Source: Isoetes taiwanensis (lineage: Eukaryota; Streptophyta; Lycopodiopsida; Isoetales; Isoetaceae). Taken from it: DNA of 64,000 nt. Positions within the stretch are counted from its first letter, which is position 1; every line of letters begins with the position of its first letter. The stretch spans positions 18,646,386 through 18,710,385 of the forward strand of contig JAJEKV010000003.1 of assembly GCA_021234155.1 (NCBI GenBank). The letters run 5' to 3'. The notes under the pieces were generated by a model. It made no database searches. It saw only the letters and a list, made by a program, of their open reading frames with translations, and had not been told where the DNA came from. The position numbers and the translations under genes were made by a program. Below are positions 19,819 through 31,114 of this stretch, one piece after another.

Positions 19819-21352
19819 ATGGCAACCTCGATTTTTTGAGATGGTACAAGCCGCGCTCATGCTGCCGAGGCTGACGTCGACCAAATCTCCCATATCTTCA
19901 GGAAGGAGGTAGATGTCCAAGCAACCTTGCACGCAACCCCACCTACAGTGAGAAGTCTTGTTTGAGTTCCAAGCTAGGGTAGAACCGGTAGCTAGTGCAA
20001 CTCCCCCTTGCATAGGCTACTTTGTTCCTAGGCAATCCCCGCAAACAAACATCGGGGTGATATCCCAAACATTGCCAAGTACTGACAAACAAAGCGCACA
20101 AGACACTCCGAGCCAATGGTCCTAAGCTGTCCAATGGGACCAAGTACTTCTCTTTCAACACCGCTTTGGCAATCTTTCTCACCCACCGTCGCGAGAAACA
20201 CCGTGAGGGGAAACCTCCATTCCCCCTTGGACATAGACCCATTAGCCATAGCAAAGAACAAGCGGCTCCTTACGCAAGTATGAGCGGAGCAGGAAGGAAA
20301 AGAAGAGGAGGACTGTAATTTAACGGGGAATCGAGGAGGAGGAAGACTATGTCGATTTCGACCCGTGGAGGAGCGGCGACAAGCGAGCGAGGAGTGGCAA
20401 GACTTCGAGAAGAACGGCAAACTCGTCGAGTCGCTGCCCTTTGGGTTAGGCATTACAAGCCTAGCCCCCATTATTGTTGAAGCGAGGAGTTTCGCTTCTA
20501 AGCGACATCCAAACCTTCAGTCGAGGGGAAAGGAGTACCGACCTGGAAGAATTGCCGCACCAACTCCGGAAGAACGGACTTAGACAACTTCATCGTCAGA
20601 GGAGCATCGACTTCCCCTCTAAGTAAGGGAAGCCGACACTTACGGGGAGAGTCTACCTCCGACATCCAAGCCCTGGCAAACATTATGGATTATGGAGGAC
20701 CAAGCCGCTTAAATCAACTCACCGGCGGAGGAAGAGTTCCTTGCCCTCACAGAGCAGATGGGGATCCGCCACGCAACATCGAACATCCTAACGGCAAGCT
20801 GGAAATTGGCAGCACCTCCCCGAGAGAAGAGGCGAAGCCCCGACCTGGGAGAGCTTCAGAAAGCGGGCCGAGACTACAGGGGACCTCATCACGGTGGAAA
20901 TAGATGACTTTGCGGCGCGGAACCGAGCTGGATACCGAGTGGCCGGGCGGGCCTACTTAGCGATTGGGTCATTGCGGTACTACGCCCTGGCGATGGATGG
21001 AAGAATAGCGGTAATTCACCGCAAATTCTTGAGGCGAGGAAGGAGTATCGATGCTAATTGCGCTCTCGAGGATTTGGCGGCATGCTTGGCGGTTGCCCCT
21101 CAACACCAAAGTATGCCATCACGGTAAAGAGAGCGTAGCACTCGATGTTTTCGACCGCCATACCTTACAAGCGGCAAGCAAGGCTGGCGTGACCGCGGCT
21201 TATACCCCGCAGGGGTAGAAGACTTGGCGAGAGCCTTTGTGTATGGATCTTGACCAACATCCTTAGGAACTTGGGTCATTCAATTGGGAACAGCCCAAGT
21301 GAAAAAGTTCCTAGAGGATAATCCATCCTACGGCAACATCAAGAATAGTTAG
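19819..21352 (+). pseudogene. Accessory gene 2 of element C (frameshifted)
   Basis: Starts at ATG 19819 (MATS-type start shared by B; A has MATAD) and should end near 21352 (NIKNS stop). The frame breaks many times. Recognisable pieces are the LGITSLAP block near 20445-20470, the DGRIAVIHRKF block near 20995-21030 and the LGTWVIQ / VKKFLEDN block near 21265-21330. Function unknown; see the copy in A for the best view of the protein. Confidence 0.75.
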
Positions 21353-21525
21353 CAATCTTGATCAGGAAGTTTTAATTTTGTATTAGCATATTATAAAATA
21401 TGAATATAATTTCTTTTTGCACTATAAATGTTTTGTGGATGTATTTTGTGTCCCCAACTATACCAACAAACATAAATAATGCAAGAGAATAAGTAAAACT
21501 AACCATATAGCCATGAACTACTTGT
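21353..21525 (+). other. Conserved non-coding spacer between accessory gene 2 and gag (element C)
   Basis: About 175 nt, AT-rich, with shared text in A, B and C (AATATAATTTCTTTT, CCCCAACTATACCAACAAA) and ending TGTGTATGCAG, a good 3' splice site sequence. It could be an intron end or a gag leader. Confidence 0.5.
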
Positions 21526-22870
21526 GTATGCAGCTAGAGGCCTAAGCTCGGGGAACGACAATAGAAGGGAACATGTGGAAGAACGAGTCCGCCCAGCCAC
21601 GCAAGCAAGAAACCCTCGTTCGAGGAATTTGGAGCCATCACCCCTAAGAGGAAATATCTCGTGATGAGGGCCGGACCGAACGGATAAAGGCTTTGTCGCC
21701 GCAAAAGTAAGAGCTGGGTTTCCGGTGGGCAACGCTTTCGTTGCCTCAAGCATCGGTTCGAAAAACGGGGAGAGACAAGAAGAGAAGCAAGAGAAGGAGG
21801 TCCCCGGCTTCGAATCCTGGACTCAAGATTGGTCAGACTCCGGGACAGGAGGAAGAGGAAGAGCAGCCCAGGACCGAAACGGATGCAAGGCGAGAAACCG
21901 GCAGATGCAAAGGCAGAGGGACGCCATAGATGGATCGACAAAAGGGACACGAACCTCGACTACGTAAGAAGGTAGATTCCTGACTTTGGGCAATGTATGG
22001 AAGGCCCTGAATCGGAACAGTTCTCGAGGGGGAGAACAGTCGATTAGAAAGCGAGAGGCATGGCTGGGCCGAAATGAGTGAGTGCGGCAATGCTTATGGC
22101 ATGAAGGATAAGGACAAAGGTAGAGTGGCAACAGCCAACTTGAAAGGAGCCGCACGAATTTGGTGGAAAGGTTATGCAAAGGCACATGGCTTAAGCAGGG
22201 ATGCTTGTAAGTTCAGGAAGTTTGCTAAAGCCTTCAAGCGCCATTACGTACCAAGGGAGCACAAGTCCAACATGATGCAGCAGTTCTACAGGTTGCAGCA
22301 AGGCAACAAGTCAGTCGAAAAATATCTGAGAGGAATTCATGAGGTCGAGGTGGCATGCGTGCCAAAGTTAGGTGAAAAGCATGCGGTAGAAAGCTACGTT
22401 GAAGGCCCGAATGAGGAGATCCATAAGCTTGTAAGGGCAATAAACCCCTAGAAACGATGCTCAGAAGCGGAGTCCAAGGCAATAAGCTTGCAAGGAACGG
22501 GACCTCAGAATAGCGGGCAGAGGCAGCAGTAATACCAGGACAAAGGCAAGGCAGCAGGCAGTTTTAGCCCAAGGACAGCCAGCCCAGGACCAGCTAGAGC
22601 CCCGTATAGCGGCAATCAGGGGAAGCGGCGAGAGAAGAAGCGGGGTGTCCTTCAAAGACAAGCAGGAAGGGTCAAACTACTCCAAAGCAGTGCGTTCCTT
22701 TTTGCAGGCCATGCCCAAGGAAAAGAGACAGGAGTGCATAGAAAAGCAGCTTTGCTTCATGTGCTTCCAGCCAAAGCCATAGGGCAATGAAGCGCCATAT
22801 CGTCATGAGTGCAAAAAGCGAGTTGGGAGATTGGGACACCACGACGACGACGGCGGCGAGGAAGCCCGCT
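21526..22870 (+). pseudogene. gag of element C
   Basis: The N-terminal part (21526-22070) is frameshifted, with Arg/Ser-rich and acidic stretches. The retrotransposon gag core is clear at 22074-22451: GAARIWWKGYAKAHGLSRD, FKRHYVPREHKSNMMQQFY. A stop follows near 22451. A zinc-knuckle remnant (CFMCFQPKP, later RHECKK) is at about 22750-22820. It would form the capsid-like particle. Frames are broken, so it is not functional as written. Confidence 0.88.
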
Positions 22871-25800
22871 GACTACATTGTGGTGAGTGTCATATCTTTG
22901 CCATAATAGATACAAAGCAAAGAGAGCCGCGATATAAAGTAATTTCCACGGTAGGGAAGGCCAAGACCAAGTCCTTCATAGTCTTGATAGACTCAGGAAG
23001 TAGCCATAACTTTGCATCCCCCAGAATGGTTCAAATGTTGAAGTTGAAACCACTAAAGTCAAAGCCAAGGCCCGTTGTCTTAGCAAGTGGAGCAATAAGG
23101 CAGATGGCAGGTAAGAGAATCAACCGACATCGACTTGCGGGGATTAAAATCCGGATGGGGCAGAAGTAATGGGCATTGGCAAATACGACTTGATCATAGG
23201 TATGGAGTACCTTGGACCAGCAGGGGCCATTATCGATTGTGGAAAGCGGAAGGTGACCTTCCCAATGCCCGACGGCAAGATCATTGAGATCACAGGTAAA
23301 GAAGTTGTTCCCGTCATGCAGTGTATGTCTTCTAAACAGCTGTTCAAGTGCATCAAGAGTGAGCAGGTGGCATACATCTTCAAGCTTGAGATTAGTGAGC
23401 CGGAATCAGAAGAAAGCAAAGAAGACAAGGTGCTCAGCAAGTTGCCGAAGCAAATAGCTGAGCTGATCACGGAGTTCCATGATCTCTTTCCAGATGAGAT
23501 CAAGCAGCTTCCTCCTTATAGGGGAGTCGAGTGCGAGATAGCACTCGAACCGGGAACAAAGCCGACAAGCAAGGCTCCATACAGAATGACGATGCAGGAG
23601 TTGTCAGAACTAAAGAAGCAATTGCAGGAGCTACTCGACCTAGGATTCATTAGGCCTAGCGTCTCGCCGTTTGGAGCGCCCATTCTTTTTGTCAAGAAGA
23701 AGGATGGATCCTTGAGGATGTGCATAGACTATAGGCAGTTGAATAAGCACACCATTAAGAACAAGTATGCGCTCCCAAGATCAGACGACTTGATGGATCA
23801 GCTTCAAGGAGCAAGGATCTTCTCCAAAATCGACTTAAGGTCAGGTTATCATCAGATCCGGATAAAGGAGGAAGATATCCATAAGACCGCCTTCAGAACG
23901 CGGTATGGGCACTATGAGTTCACGGTAATGCCTTTCGGCTTATCGAATGCCCCCGCGACGTTCATGAGGCTCATGAACGACATCTTCAGGGAGTTTTTAG
24001 ACACCTTTGTGATTGTATTCTTTGACGACATTTTGGTGTATAGCAGATCCCTTGAAGAGCACGTACAACACTTAAGGAGAGTGCTAGAGAAGTTGAAGAG
24101 GCACCAGTTGTACGCCAAGTTGTCGAAGTGCCACTTCGCAACGGAGAAGGTAGAATACCTGGGTCACGTGATCTCAGCAGAAGGCATCTCGACGGACCCC
24201 GCCAAGATTGAAGCAGTGATTCAGTGGCCGGCGCCGAAGAATGTGCACGAGGTCAGAAGTTTTCTCGGGTTAGCAGGGTACTATAGGAAGTTCGTGAAGA
24301 ACTTTGCTAAGATAGCGGCCCCGTTAACAGATTTGACGAGGGCAGAGAAGGTGAAAGATTGGGCAGAGCATTGGCACAAGACAGCCCAAAAGGGGTTTGA
24401 ATTGTTGAAGGAAGCTTTGACGACAGCCCCTGTCTTGACCCTGCCGGACCCGGAGAAAGATAAGCTTGTAGCAACAGATGCGAGTAAGATAGCTACAGGT
24501 GCAGTGCTTATGCAAGAAGAGCGCGTGGTAGCATATGATTCCAGGAAGATGAACGACGCCGAGACGCGCTACCCAACGCACGATCAGGAATTGCTTGCAG
24601 TTGTCAGGGCGTTAAGAATATGGAGGCACTACCTCTTGGGAAGGAAGTTCCAATTGGATACTGACCATCAGAGCCTCCAGTATGTATTCACGCAACCACA
24701 CCTTAATCTGAGGCAGCGGAGGTGGATGGAGTTCCTCGAAGAATATGACTTTGTTATAGTCTACAAGCCGGGGAAGCTCAATGTGGTAGCAGATGCGCTT
24801 TCAAGACATCCCCTGACAACTAGAGTGCATTGCAATGCAATTTCGACGCTCTCCAGCGACTTTGGTAAGAAGATTGAAGAGTCCTTGCCAACGGATGTGG
24901 ATTTCAGGGAAGTATGGGCAAGCCTCTCTAAGGAGGCTAGAACAGATAAAGAGCGGGAGGCCTTCAAGCATTATAAGAAGGAAGGCAACCTGTTATATCA
25001 TAAGAACAAGTTGTGCGTACTCGAATCATCAGGTGTAAGGAAGTTGATCCTCCACGACACGCACAACAGCCCAATAGCTGGCCATGCGGGCTTCATGAAA
25101 ATATATTTCAAAGTGCGCAGCAGCTATTATTGGCCAGGAATGAAGAAGCAAGTAGCTCGCTACATCAAAGAATATCAGCTATGCCAGCAGACGAAGGCGG
25201 AGCAGCTTCGAATTCCAGGGGCATTAGAGCCATTAGCGGTGCCAAATGCTAAGTGGGAGGTGATCAGCATGGATTTCATCACAGGGCTCCCAAGGACGGT
25301 AAGAGGGAAGGATGCCTTGATGGTAGTGGTCGACAAGTTGTCGAAGATGGCACACTTCGTGCCTTGCAAGACCACGAGTCTGACTATGGATACAGCAAAG
25401 CTCTTCACCAAAGAGATCTTCGGGCTTCATGGCATGCCAAGGGAGATTATATCCGACAGGGACCCGAAGTTCATGAGTGCATTTTGGCAAGACCTCTTTG
25501 CGACGATTCAGACCAAGCTATCCATGAGCACGGCGTATCATCCTCAGACGGATGGCCAAACGGAGCGGACCAACAGGATCTTAGAAGACATGCTACGAAA
25601 CTATGTCTGGAATAAGCAAAGTATGTGGGAAGAATTTATTCACTTGGTGGAGTTTGCATACAATAGCACCAAGCAGGAATCATCCCAAATGTCGCCGTTT
25701 ATGATCAATTACGGCTACCAGTGCCTAACTCCAGACACTTGGCACAACCCTGTGTCAAAAGTGGAAGTTTCGCAGCAGATGTTGGCCGATATGCAGCAGC

Positions 25801-26366
25801 TTGTGGAAGAGGTTCGAGGGTATCTGCTAGCAGCAAGAAGTCGACAAAAGAGCATCGCCGACAAGCATCGAACAGTCAGAGAGTTCAAGGTTGGAGATGA
25901 TGTATGGCTCAAGATCAAGGTGAAGCAGGCGAAGCTCAGGATCGGGAATTGCAAGAAGCTTGCTCCAAGGTGGGCTGGACCTTTCAGAATAATTAAGAGA
26001 GTAGGTAATCAATCCTACAAGTTAGATTTGCCAGCACACCTAAAGATTCATAAGGTCTTCCATGTGAGTTTGTTGAAGAAGTACACTCCAAACCCAGACG
26101 AAGTCTTGGACACTCCAACGTTGTTGGAAATGACGGAGGAGCAGCTGGAAATAGTTCCAGAATTGATTCTTGATAAAGCTTTCAAGAAAACAAGGAGGTC
26201 GGAGTTCCTCCAATACTTGGTTAAGTGGAAGCACTTGCCGGTGGAAGACGCGACATGGGTACTCAAGAAAGATTTGGAAAAACAGTACCCACAGTTTATG
26301 GAGCAATGGGACGGCAAGGTCATCTCCGAAGAAATCGGCTCAGGCATGTCGAATTGTGTAGGTTAA
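22871..26366 (+). pseudogene. pol of element C: protease, RT, RNase H, integrase, chromodomain
   Basis: The protease motif [11 protein letters not shown] starts near 22981. One frameshift around 23150 separates it from the 1065-codon run 23169-26366. In that run: RT (residues about 110-300, [12 protein letters not shown], active site FFDDILVYS about 280-290), RNase H (TDAS, DQELLAV, TDHQSL, VADALSR, about 430-545), integrase zinc finger ([10 protein letters not shown] about 630, then YQLCQQ) and core (MDFITG about 700, SDRDPKF about 762, [10 protein letters not shown] about 800), and a C-terminal chromodomain (about 995-1045, [19 protein letters not shown]). The first Cys of the integrase zinc finger is Tyr here (YQLC; CQLC in A), a likely damaging change. 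Otherwise this is the best pol in the window. Confidence 0.95.
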
Positions 26367-27251
26367 TTCTTGTGTAGTTAGATTAATCTACGCATGCCAC
26401 CTATGCTTGGTATGGGTCGCATGTGTTGTTACCGATGATGGGACCACTACGGTGATCTCTAGGGCGTGGTGTAATGCCAATGTAGGCATGACCGCATTTT
26501 TAAACAGGAAAGTGGAAGGTAGATTAGAAAGTCTACTGTTCCACGGAGTAGGCGACCTCGAAGAAAGGAGGTCATTAAGGAATGCAGCGATAGGGAAAAG
26601 CACCTCTAGCCCCATATATGCTTTGATAGGAGGAATCAGGCCCTTCACGCCCCATATCTGGGAAGGACCTATCCTCCTCCTTATTTGGGCAACTAGGGTG
26701 TAGGCATGAGCGGCATATAGGCATATAAGCGCTGTCTCCACGGCCATAATGGAAGATTCACCCTCTTCCTACGCCGGGAGATTAGCCATGCATCCATGTA
26801 GATAGGTGGGGTGGTCACCATATAACCAAAAATTTATTAAATAATTAAAATGGTACTAACGTAGTATCGACCTGCAGGCCAATAGAGCGCTCCGGAGGGC
26901 AAGGAGGTCGAGCTACGAAGACTTGCAACACAAATTTTTGTTGGAATGTGTTGCAAGGAACGAAGAGTACCTCGAACAATAATTATAGATATGAAATGTT
27001 GAAATTTTGTCTAACTTAATGTCATAATAACTGAGATAGCGAATAACTTGTTTAATGATGTTATGAATTGATAAGTATTCCATAGTATGATGACGTGAAA
27101 ATGTTCTAAAAATATTACCTTAGGGTAATCTTGGTAAATGTATAACTATTATATTGTATGCATCACGTTGATTGCAGATTGCAGATTAGGAAGATCCCAA
27201 GGTGGGGAGACCCACGATGCTGCGGACAGCATCATTTCAAGGTGGGGAGAA
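26367..27251 (+). promoter_or_regulatory. 3' UTR of element C with hairpin, doubled PPT
   Basis: About 885 nt with no real ORF. Conserved with A and B: a GAGCGCTC-containing block (26883-26900), a perfect 11-bp hairpin CTTGCAACACA / TGTGTTGCAAG (26922-26957), and ATTACCTTAGGGTAAT (about 27114-27129). It ends in two copies of AAGGTGGGGAGA (27199-27210 and 27239-27251) separated by a GATGCTG / CAGCATC hairpin (27216-27233). The second copy is the PPT next to the LTR. Confidence 0.85.
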
Positions 27252-28812
27252 TGTGACGTTCGGCCACGATTATCACGGTCCCGAGGCATTATCGCATCGC
27301 CCGCCACGCAGCGTACCGCCACTCCGACCGACGTGTACGCCGACGAATAGCCAGGTAAGTAGCCCTAGGGGCAACTTGCTAGGTATGTTCACATGTTATT
27401 AATGTGCACATATGCACATTAATGTGGGCACACTTTTCCATGTGGGCACATTTTGCCACCTAGCCATTAATGGCAAGTGGGCCCTTTCCAATTATCCCAC
27501 ATGCCAAAAAGGGATAATTGGAAACCCTAGCCCTAACCCCATGTCTATTTAGAGTAGGGAAACCCTAACTTGCTAGTTTTCATCCATAGGGTTTTAGAGC
27601 TCTGTTTTGGCTGGCCCAGGAGCCAAAACCGCCTCCCGAGCGACGCCCAAGCTTAATCGCACCATCAGTTTTCCTGAATTCGATCAGCTCAGCAGAATGG
27701 TTGAACTCAGGTCAGGAGGAGCCACCCAAGGATCAGATATTTGGTCAATTTAATAGCTTAAACCGTCTTCTAGTCATAGAACCAGTAAGTTTAGACTATT
27801 AAATTGCCCATAGCAGCTATCTAGATCTTTAGATCTCAGACACTAACTAAAGAACCTAACTCTATGATATAGATTAGATCTAGTTCTTTAGTTCTTCTGT
27901 GATGTATATGGATGATGTATCTCTGTGAACTCCTTGTATTGGGAAGGGGGGTAGAGGCCCTGAAGCTGTGTAGTTGATGCTCCTAGCATAGCCTCTCTAA
28001 CACACTGTAGATTCGGCCTGTGTACAAGAACCACACCTGGTTGTGGGTGAAGGGGCTAGACTGGCTGAGAAGGAGGTTTATGTCCTGACTCTTGAACGAT
28101 CCCTCTGGTGTGTAAAGCCTACCAGGGATCATTGTGACTAGGTCTAATGGCTCATCGCTGAGTGCGGGTAAGGCATGGACTCGACACCCGTGAAGTGGTG
28201 TACACTTTCCAGTGGGTTGGTCGAAAGGCGGTGGCCCTCTAGTCACCTTGAGTCGGCATGTAGATCTCGGAGGGAGTGATCCCTTCCCGCCCCATCGGGC
28301 GGGAGGATGAGACCGGGGAATAGCCCCTTCGGCTATGCATCCGTGGGCTCTGATCAGTCCCGGCGGCTTTTCAGCCTACTCTGCAAAGTGTACACAGGAG
28401 GGGCGGATGGAGTGGTCAACCCTATGCCATGTTCTTATGCCAGCCAACTCCATTGCCATGAATTCTGTCTGCAATGAACTCTGGAGACCCAAGTCGTCAG
28501 TCATCCCCTCGAGTCTGAGCCTTGGGTAGGATTCCCCATGTGATGTGTTGATCATTGTCTATGCAGGTGGTGGTGCACCACCCTTCGAGGTGGATGGAGG
28601 ATTATGTTGAGTACTGACATGTATGTTTTCGCTTCCGCAGCTAGGTCGGCCCTGAGGGAGACAGGGTAGAATGACACCTTCACTCTTCCCACTGGGACTC
28701 ATTACGGGTGCAGTGATGTGTGGAGGGCCCTGTATCAGTGTGGAGCTGGTATGGGGGAAGAACTCCTGTTTGTATACGGTGAGGGCACCGTATGCGAGTA
28801 GGGGACGTCACA
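27252..28812 (+). repeat. 3' LTR of element C
   Basis: 1561 bp, starts TGTGACGTTCGG and ends GGGGACGTCACA; partner of 15627-17169. Confidence 0.95.
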
Positions 28813-29690
28813 ATGCACATCCTCAAGCTTCCATCCTTCTTCTTGACAAAGAGGATGGGTGCCCCAAATGGTGAGACACTGGGCCTGATAAAGCCTAGAT
28901 CGAGCAATTCTTGTAGCTGCTTCTTTAGCTCCGTGAGTTCATGTGTGGTCATTCTATATGGGGCCTTGCTTGTCGGCTTGGTCCCTGGTTCGAGTGCTAT
29001 TTCACACTCTACTCCCCTGTAAGGAGGAAGCTTCTCGATCTCATCTGGAAAGAGATCGTGGAACTCCGTAATCAAGTTGGCGATTGGCTTGGGTAACTTG
29101 CTGAGCCCCTTGTCTTCCTTGCTTTCTTCCGACTCGGGTTCCTCAATCTCGAGCTTGAAGATGTATGCTACTTTCTCGCTCCTTATAGATTTGAACAGCT
29201 TCTTAACGGACATACATTGCATGATGGGGGTAACTTCTTTACACCGTGATCTCAATGGCTTTCTTTGTCGAGGCGTTGGGAAGGTCACCTTAAAGCTTTC
29301 CACAATCTATGATGGCCCTATTTGGACCAAGGTACTCCATTCCAACGATCAAGTCGTATTTGCCAATGCCCATTATACGCCCCCATCACGGATATTAATC
29401 CACGGCAAGTCAATGTCGAAGTTGATTCTCTTCCCAGCTGTATGTCTTACTGCCCCGCTTGCCAAGATTACGGGCCTTGGTTTGGACTTTAGTGGTTTCA
29501 ATTTCAACATTTCAACCATTCTCGGGGATGCGAAGTTATGGCTACTTCGGAGTCTATCAAGACTATGAAGGACTTGGCCTTTGCCTTCCCCTCTTTTGTG
29601 GTGATTACCTTATCTTTGGGTCTCTTGCACATTACGTATCTATAGCGGCGAAGATGTGGCACTCACCAGAATGTAATCGCGTGCTTCCTC
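28813..29690 (-). pseudogene. Upstream part of element B pol (protease and start of RT)
   Basis: Minus strand. The protease DSGS region is near 29550 with a frameshift. An open stretch from about 29250 to 28813 covers [17 protein letters not shown]-type linker sequence, [17 protein letters not shown], and RT up to [10 protein letters not shown], where element C cuts the gene. The rest is at 15626 and below. Confidence 0.92.
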
Positions 29691-30960
29691 GTCGTCCTCG
29701 TCGGAGGGGTGTCCCATCCGCCAACTCTGCTGGCCGAGCTCATAACAAATGGGCGATTCATTTTGGTTTAATTTTGGAAACATCTAAAAAGCAGGCTGCT
29801 TCTCCATGCATTCTGCCTTTTCTCCTTGGGCATCGCTGCAAGAAGGACCGTCTTTGCTTCGAGTAGTTGGATCCTTCTGTTTGTCCTTGAAGGACACACT
29901 GCTTTCTTTCCTCTTTGTTTTTCCCTGGTTGCTATTATATGGGGACTTTCTTTGGGCTTGGGCTGGCTGCCCTAGAATTTGTAGCTCCACATTGCTTTCC
30001 TCTGTCACGATAGTAAGGCTGCCTACGTGCGCTGTTTTTTGGGTCCCGATCCTTACAAACTAATTGCCTTGGACTCGCTTGAGACCTTTACTTTTTTTGG
30101 GGTCTATTGCCCTTACGAGTTTCACGAGTTCCTCGTTCAGCCCTTCTATGTAGTTTTCCACTGCGTGTTTTAAGCTCGTTTAGGCACATCTGATCTTAGC
30201 CTCATGAATTCTTGATTGTACTTACGCACCATCTTGTACCCTAGCGCAATCGTAAAAGCTGGCGCATCATGTTCAACTTGTGTTCAGGAACATAGTGTTT
30301 CTTGAAAGCTTTTGAGAACTTCTTAAATCGGCATGCGTCCCTGCTCAACCCATGGGCTTTGGCATAGCCCTTCCACCATATGCGTGCGGCCCCTTTCAGG
30401 TTGGCTGTCGCCACCCTGCCTTTGTCTTTGTCCTTCATGCCATAGGCGTTGCCGTACTCACTCATTTCGTCCAGCCATGCCTCCGCTTCTAGGCCGGATC
30501 TGTTCTCGCCCGAGAACTGTTCGAGTTTCCGGGCTTTCCAAACATTGCCCAGTGCTGAGTCCACCTTCTTCTGGTAATCTAGGGCCTTAGTGTCCTTCTG
30601 TCTGCCGTCTCTACGGTCCGGCGCCTGCTCGGCCTCTTTTTCGGACTCAGAGTCCGAGGTTGAGCTTGATTCGGAGGTCTCTGTGCTAGGGGACCTCCTT
30701 CTCTTACTCCTTTTCTTGTCTTTCCCCGACTTTCGGGGCGTCGTTTGTGGCCCGGATGATGCTTGGGCTGCTAGTAGGGCCTTTATCTGGTCCAGGTCTG
30801 TTCGCATCTGTGACAACTCTTCTTCTGGTGTCATGGGGCCATATCCCTCGAAGAGGTTCCTTTGAAGGGGTTGCCTGTCAGGAGTTTCTTCATCTCTGTT
30901 GGGCCTCCTGTTTTGCTCGACTGTTCGTTGTTCCCTTTCTGCATACACAATTGGTCATGG
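29691..30960 (-). pseudogene. gag of element B
   Basis: Minus strand. The N-terminal 235-codon run (30948-30241) has no upstream ATG in frame; a TGA lies just before it, and the frame opens at TGTATGCAG, the same place as the probable splice acceptor in A and C. It shows PMTPEEELSQMRTDLDQIKA, an SSSTSDSESEKEAEQ serine/acidic stretch, then the gag core (GAARIWWKGYAKAHGLSRD). Past 30241 the frame is broken. Zinc-knuckle remnants are near 29800. Confidence 0.88.
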
Positions 30961-31114
30961 TTGTACGGTTAGTTTTGTTTGTTCTGTTGCATTATATGTG
31001 TTGTTGGTATAGTTGCGGAACAAAATATATCAACAAAACATTTAAAAATGCAGAAGAAGTTATATTTATATTATATAATATGTTTACTACAAAAGACTTC
31101 CGGTATCAAGATTC
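30961..31114 (-). other. Conserved spacer between accessory gene 2 and gag (element B)
   Basis: AT-rich non-coding sequence equal to 21353-21525 (C) and 43141-43327 (A), with the AACTATACCAACA block on the minus strand and TGTGTATGCAG at the gag side. Confidence 0.5.

Larger units (their letters stand above)
15627..28812 (+). mobile_element. Element C: youngest nested chromovirus, with an intact histone H3-type gene
   Basis: 13,186 bp. LTRs 15627-17169 and 27252-28812 with TGTGACGT...GTCACA ends; target duplication ATGCA at 15622-15626 and 28813-28817. It sits inside the RT of B, which picks up exactly on each side. It keeps an open accessory gene 1 and a nearly whole pol (1065 codons), but accessory gene 2, gag and protease have frameshifts, so it is not autonomous as written. 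Confidence 0.97.

Noticed and set aside
19819-22070. An env-like gene in the extra coding space
   Set aside because: No signal peptide or membrane segment is visible, and the position is before gag, not after pol.
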